Part shown: positions 49,904-52,249 of the stretch, one piece after another
How the letters are laid out: each line of letters opens with the position of its first letter
How positions within the stretch are numbered: position 1 is the stretch's first letter
Origin: Citromicrobium sp.
GTDB taxonomy: Bacteria > Pseudomonadota > Alphaproteobacteria > Sphingomonadales > Sphingomonadaceae
Direction: 5' to 3'
Assembly: GCA_003248395.1 (NCBI GenBank)
Contig: QFNA01000032.1
Coordinates: 1 to 52,249, forward strand
Length of the DNA stretch: 52,249 nucleotides
Notes under the pieces: model-generated
The model's input: the letters and a program-made list of their open reading frames with translations, nothing else
What the model was told of the DNA's origin: nothing
The model's database searches: none
Made by a program: the position numbers and the translations under genes

Positions 49904-50809
49904 TTACCAGCCCGCGACGGGGCGGAAATCGTGGCGGCTCCAGAGGATCGGTTCGTCGGGGCTAGGGGGGTTGTTGCGCAGCGCGGCGAACAAGGCAGCG
50001 ATCACATGCCCGGTCTTTTCGATCCGGTTGATCCGGACGCGCCGGTCCCACGCGCGCTGGCCGCGCGCGAGCACCTTGCGCCCAATCGCGCCATAGATGC
50101 GGGCGGCGGCGAGCACGGCCCAGCGCTGGCGGAAACGCAGCCGCTTGGTTCCGAGCTTCGCCGCTTCTTCATGCTTTTCCATCAGCGCGATCATGCGCGG
50201 CATGACGCTGGCAAGAATGAAGCGGTTTTCTGGCCTCGCATGTTCGCCCGGCACCAGTCCGACGTCGGCCAGCCATTCGGCCGGGACCCGGTCGAGGGTT
50301 TCACCATCGTCTTCGGGCACGCCCATGACGCGCGCCATCATGATGCCGACTGCGCCCGCAACATGATAGCAATAGCGCAGCATGTCGCGCTCGTTCTTGG
50401 GCGCAAAGCCGCCGGCATCGAGAGCAAAACCCCCGATCACGTCGTTGGCCAAGTCGGGTGTCAGATTGCATTCGTCCGCCACCAATCCGAATCCGTCGAA
50501 TGCCGGATCGGCGGTCGGTTGCTCCTCGAATGCGCGACGGGTGAGGACGCGGATCGCCTGGATGCGATCCTCTGCATTCTTGGGGGTGCCCTGATCACCC
50601 AGAGGTCCGCCCTTGTCCTGATTGTCGGCAATGTCGTCGCAGCGGCGACACCATGCATAAAGCAACCAGGCCCGTTCGCGCGTGTCGATATCGAACAGCT
50701 TGGACGCGGTCGCGAAGCTGTGCGACCCTTCTTCTATCATGTGCTGAGCCGCATCGACCAGCGCATAACGTTCGTGCCCCCCGCCAGCACGGGCGAGGGT
50801 CGGTCGCAT
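49904..50809 (-). CDS. crtB: Phytoene synthase (CrtB), with an internal in-frame deletion of the second Asp-rich motif
   Basis: Squalene/phytoene synthase family protein of 301 aa that would condense two geranylgeranyl-PP to phytoene for carotenoids. The first Asp-rich motif is intact (RRCDDIADNQ, residues 58-62), and RYCYHVAGAVGIMMARVMGV follows. After GETLDR (residue about 174, near 50285-50290) the sequence jumps directly to VPAEWLADVGL. In the family about 28-30 residues stand here, including the second motif (AxxLGxAxQLxNIxRDxxxD) that binds Mg2+ and substrate. The frame is kept, so a shortened protein could be made but should be inactive. It is last in the unit crtI - barstar - LOG - crtB. 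Confidence 0.85.
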   Translation of the reverse strand: MRPTLARAGGGHERYALVDAAQHMIEEGSHSFATASKLFDIDTRERAWLLYAWCRRCDDIADNQDKGGPLGDQGTPKNAEDRIQAIRVLTRRAFEEQPTADPAFDGFGLVADECNLTPDLANDVIGGFALDAGGFAPKNERDMLRYCYHVAGAVGIMMARVMGVPEDDGETLDRVPAEWLADVGLVPGEHARPENRFILASVMPRMIALMEKHEEAAKLGTKRLRFRQRWAVLAAARIYGAIGRKVLARGQRAWDRRVRINRIEKTGHVIAALFAALRNNPPSPDEPILWSRHDFRPVAGW

Positions 50810-50838
50810 ATTGCTGGTGGTGAGGGGGCGCTGCGTGG

Positions 50839-51432
50839 TCAGAGGTCTTCTGCCTTCATCTGGAATATCGGCGTATGTGGCCGATAATCGGCCATCTTGT
50901 CGAGCAGGCCGGGCAAGCTATCGTCCGAAACCATGATATTCTGGTGCGCCGGGCGCACGAAACCGACTTCGGCCATGTGGCGGTTGAAGGCGATGAGATG
51001 ATCGTAAAAGCCGAAGGCGTTGAGCAGCCCGACCGGCTTGGTGTGATAGCCGAGCTGTGCCCAGCTCATCGCTTCCCACAATTCGTCCATCGTCCCGACG
51101 CCGCCGGGTATGGTGACGAAGCCATCGGACAAATCGGTGAATTTCTGCTTGCGTTCGTGCATCCCGCCGACTGTGTGGAGTTCGGTGCAGTCGTGATTGG
51201 CGACTTCGCTGTTTGCCAGAGCATCGGGTATGACGCCGATGACTTCGCCCCCGGCCTCGAGCGCGCCGCGTGCGGTGGCACCCATCAGACCCAGCCGCCC
51301 GCCGCCGTAGACGACGCCGATGCCGCGCTCTGCCAGCCCCCTGCCGACGTCGTAGGCAAGCTGGAGATAACGTGGATCCTGCGGCGAGGCGGAGCCGCAA
51401 TAGACGGCGAGGCGGTTGATGGCGGTAGTCAT
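50839..51432 (-). CDS. LOG family protein (TIGR00730 type)
   Basis: Small Rossmann-like protein of 197 aa: LAVYCGSASPQDPRY, VVYGGGRLGLMGATARGALE, the family signature PGGVGTMDELWE, and LLNAFGFYDHLI. Such proteins act as nucleoside 5'-monophosphate phosphoribohydrolases (cytokinin-activating in plants and some bacteria). Its ATG overlaps the barstar-like stop by four bases (ATGA) and crtB follows 29 bases later, so it belongs to the carotenoid operon. A second, larger LOG protein is encoded at 18134. Confidence 0.9.
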   Translation of the reverse strand: MTTAINRLAVYCGSASPQDPRYLQLAYDVGRGLAERGIGVVYGGGRLGLMGATARGALEAGGEVIGVIPDALANSEVANHDCTELHTVGGMHERKQKFTDLSDGFVTIPGGVGTMDELWEAMSWAQLGYHTKPVGLLNAFGFYDHLIAFNRHMAEVGFVRPAHQNIMVSDDSLPGLLDKMADYRPHTPIFQMKAEDL

Positions 51433-51731
51433 GCGAAGTTGCATTCGTCTGGGCAGATCAAGGTAAGCTCCTGCTCACGACTCTTTAGATGTGCCGCCGC
51501 ATCAGCAAAGACCGTGACGAGCCGTTCGTAGTACGAACCTAAACCATCGCGTGCCAGCACATGGTTGTGCCATTCAACCCTGATCGGTTTGGGCCAGATC
51601 GCAATGAGAAGATCGAACAGCGCATCGAGATTTCCGCCGAACCATTCCGGGGTTGCCTCATGTTGACGGATTTGTGCGTAGAAATCGTCAGGTTCATGCA
51701 TCGACGATCCATCAAGGATGATCACGGTCAT
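51429..51731 (-). CDS. Barstar family protein
   Basis: Protein of 100 aa with the barstar pattern: an initial strand ending in LDG, DDFYAQIRQHEATPEWFGGN, LDALFDLLIAIWPKPIRVEW and a final helix. Barstar inhibits the ribonuclease barnase; free-standing homologues are widespread and often have no barnase partner. Its ATG overlaps the crtI stop by four bases and its stop overlaps the LOG gene by four, so it is translationally coupled inside the carotenoid operon. No ribonuclease gene is visible nearby. Confidence 0.85.
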   Translation of the reverse strand: MTVIILDGSSMHEPDDFYAQIRQHEATPEWFGGNLDALFDLLIAIWPKPIRVEWHNHVLARDGLGSYYERLVTVFADAAAHLKSREQELTLICPDECNFA

Positions 51732-52249
51732 GACGTAAGATCCTCTATCATCAAACCCGCGGTGGCCTTCGCGCTGCCCACTACGCCGGGGATGCCGGCG
51801 CCGGGGTGCGTCCCCGCGCCCACAAGGTAGAAATTTTCGATCACGTCGTCGCGATTGTGGCCGCGGAAATAGGCACTTTGGGTCAGAACAGGCTCGAGAC
51901 TGAACGCACTGCCCATGTGGGCGTTGAGATCGCTGGCGAAGTCGCTGGGGGCATAGTGGAAGCTGGTGACGATCCGGTCATGCAGACCGGGAATCAGGCG
52001 GCGCTCTATTTCGTCGAGGATGCGGCGTTCGAGTTCGGGACCCATGGTGTCCCAGTCGACCGACAGCTTGCCCATATGGGCGACTGGCACGAGCGCGTAA
52101 AAGGTGCTCATGCCCGGCGGCGCCATGTCGGGATCGGTGACGCTTGGATGGTGCAGGTAGATCGAGAAATCTTCGGGCAGCACGCCGTTGTCGTAAATGT
52201 CTTCGAGCAGACCCTGATACCGCGGGCCGAACAGGATCATGTGATGCGG
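51728..52249 (-). CDS. crtI: Phytoene desaturase CrtI (C-terminal part; 5' end outside window)
   Basis: The last 173 codons of a carotenoid FAD-dependent desaturase. The frame enters from the right edge as PHHMILFGPRYQGLL, then DFSIYLHHPSVTDPDMAPPG, MGSAFSLEPVLTQSAYFR and the C-terminal FAD-binding signature NFYLVGAGTHPGAGIPGVVG, which identify CrtI. It converts phytoene to lycopene or neurosporene at the membrane. Its stop overlaps the barstar start by four bases (ATGA). No damage is seen in the visible part. Confidence 0.95.
   Translation of the reverse strand, partial: PHHMILFGPRYQGLLEDIYDNGVLPEDFSIYLHHPSVTDPDMAPPGMSTFYALVPVAHMGKLSVDWDTMGPELERRILDEIERRLIPGLHDRIVTSFHYAPSDFASDLNAHMGSAFSLEPVLTQSAYFRGHNRDDVIENFYLVGAGTHPGAGIPGVVGSAKATAGLMIEDLTS

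Noticed and set aside
1..52249. CRISPR arrays, insertion sequences, prophage or integron features
   Set aside because: No regularly spaced repeats, transposases, integrases or phage structural genes were found.

Overview
The window looks like a chromosomal segment of a Sphingomonadales alphaproteobacterium, most likely the Erythrobacteraceae (Erythrobacter/Qipengyuania type). The evidence is a NepR/EcfG/PhyR general stress response (GSR) locus, a bacteriophytochrome with an HWE kinase and fused receiver, class I PHA genes, a CtrA-type box, crtI/crtB carotenoid genes and moderately high GC. No phage, insertion sequence or CRISPR array was seen.

Layout. 1-2086: a YhhQ-type queuosine precursor transporter (cut by the left edge) and a NupC-type nucleoside transporter, then an isopenicillin-N-synthase-like oxygenase. 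3284-6623: a TonB-dependent receptor with its terminator, then a TonB protein. 6674-10802: ManC, then on the other strand the bacteriophytochrome and its heme oxygenase gene, which appears frameshifted. 10857-15075: a PHA-granule protein, XpaC-like and TelA proteins and a fatty acyl-AMP ligase. 15206-19664: RecX, DUF192, NDUFA12-like and DUF2155 proteins, Aat, tRNA-Trp, a LOG-family protein, then ThiD. 19661-23247: DUF1272, GlmM, SodB and an AI-2E-type exporter.

23302-28495 is the GSR locus: ecfG and nepR, a CHASE/HWE kinase, phyR, a Crp/Fnr regulator, a probable small RNA and a single-domain response regulator. Four GGAAC...GTT-type promoters were found by eye, the best (perfect consensus) in front of phyR. 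phyR itself is broken: the receiver has lost its phospho-acceptor segment and changes frame.

28525-38848: a GNAT-like protein, a desaturase, LptG/LptF, ClpS, a phasin with two palindromic operator-like sites, PhaC, an AlaC-type aminotransferase and a crotonase. 38971-45356: a CHASE2-EAL protein, a CtrA-box/micro-ORF/terminator unit, a DUF839 (PhoX-like) protein, a membrane protein, Dps, 6-phosphogluconolactonase and a Nudix hydrolase. 45353-52249: a damaged dinB, a Bcr/CflA exporter, a biotin-dependent carboxylase alpha subunit, and an operon crtI - barstar - LOG - crtB in which crtB lacks its second Asp-rich motif.

The most notable points are (1) a candidate GsrN-like C-rich-loop sRNA in the GSR locus, and (2) at least four genes (bphO, phyR, dinB, crtB) with indels that fall on essential active-site segments. 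These are either real decay or an assembly problem, and this must be settled before any physiology is inferred.
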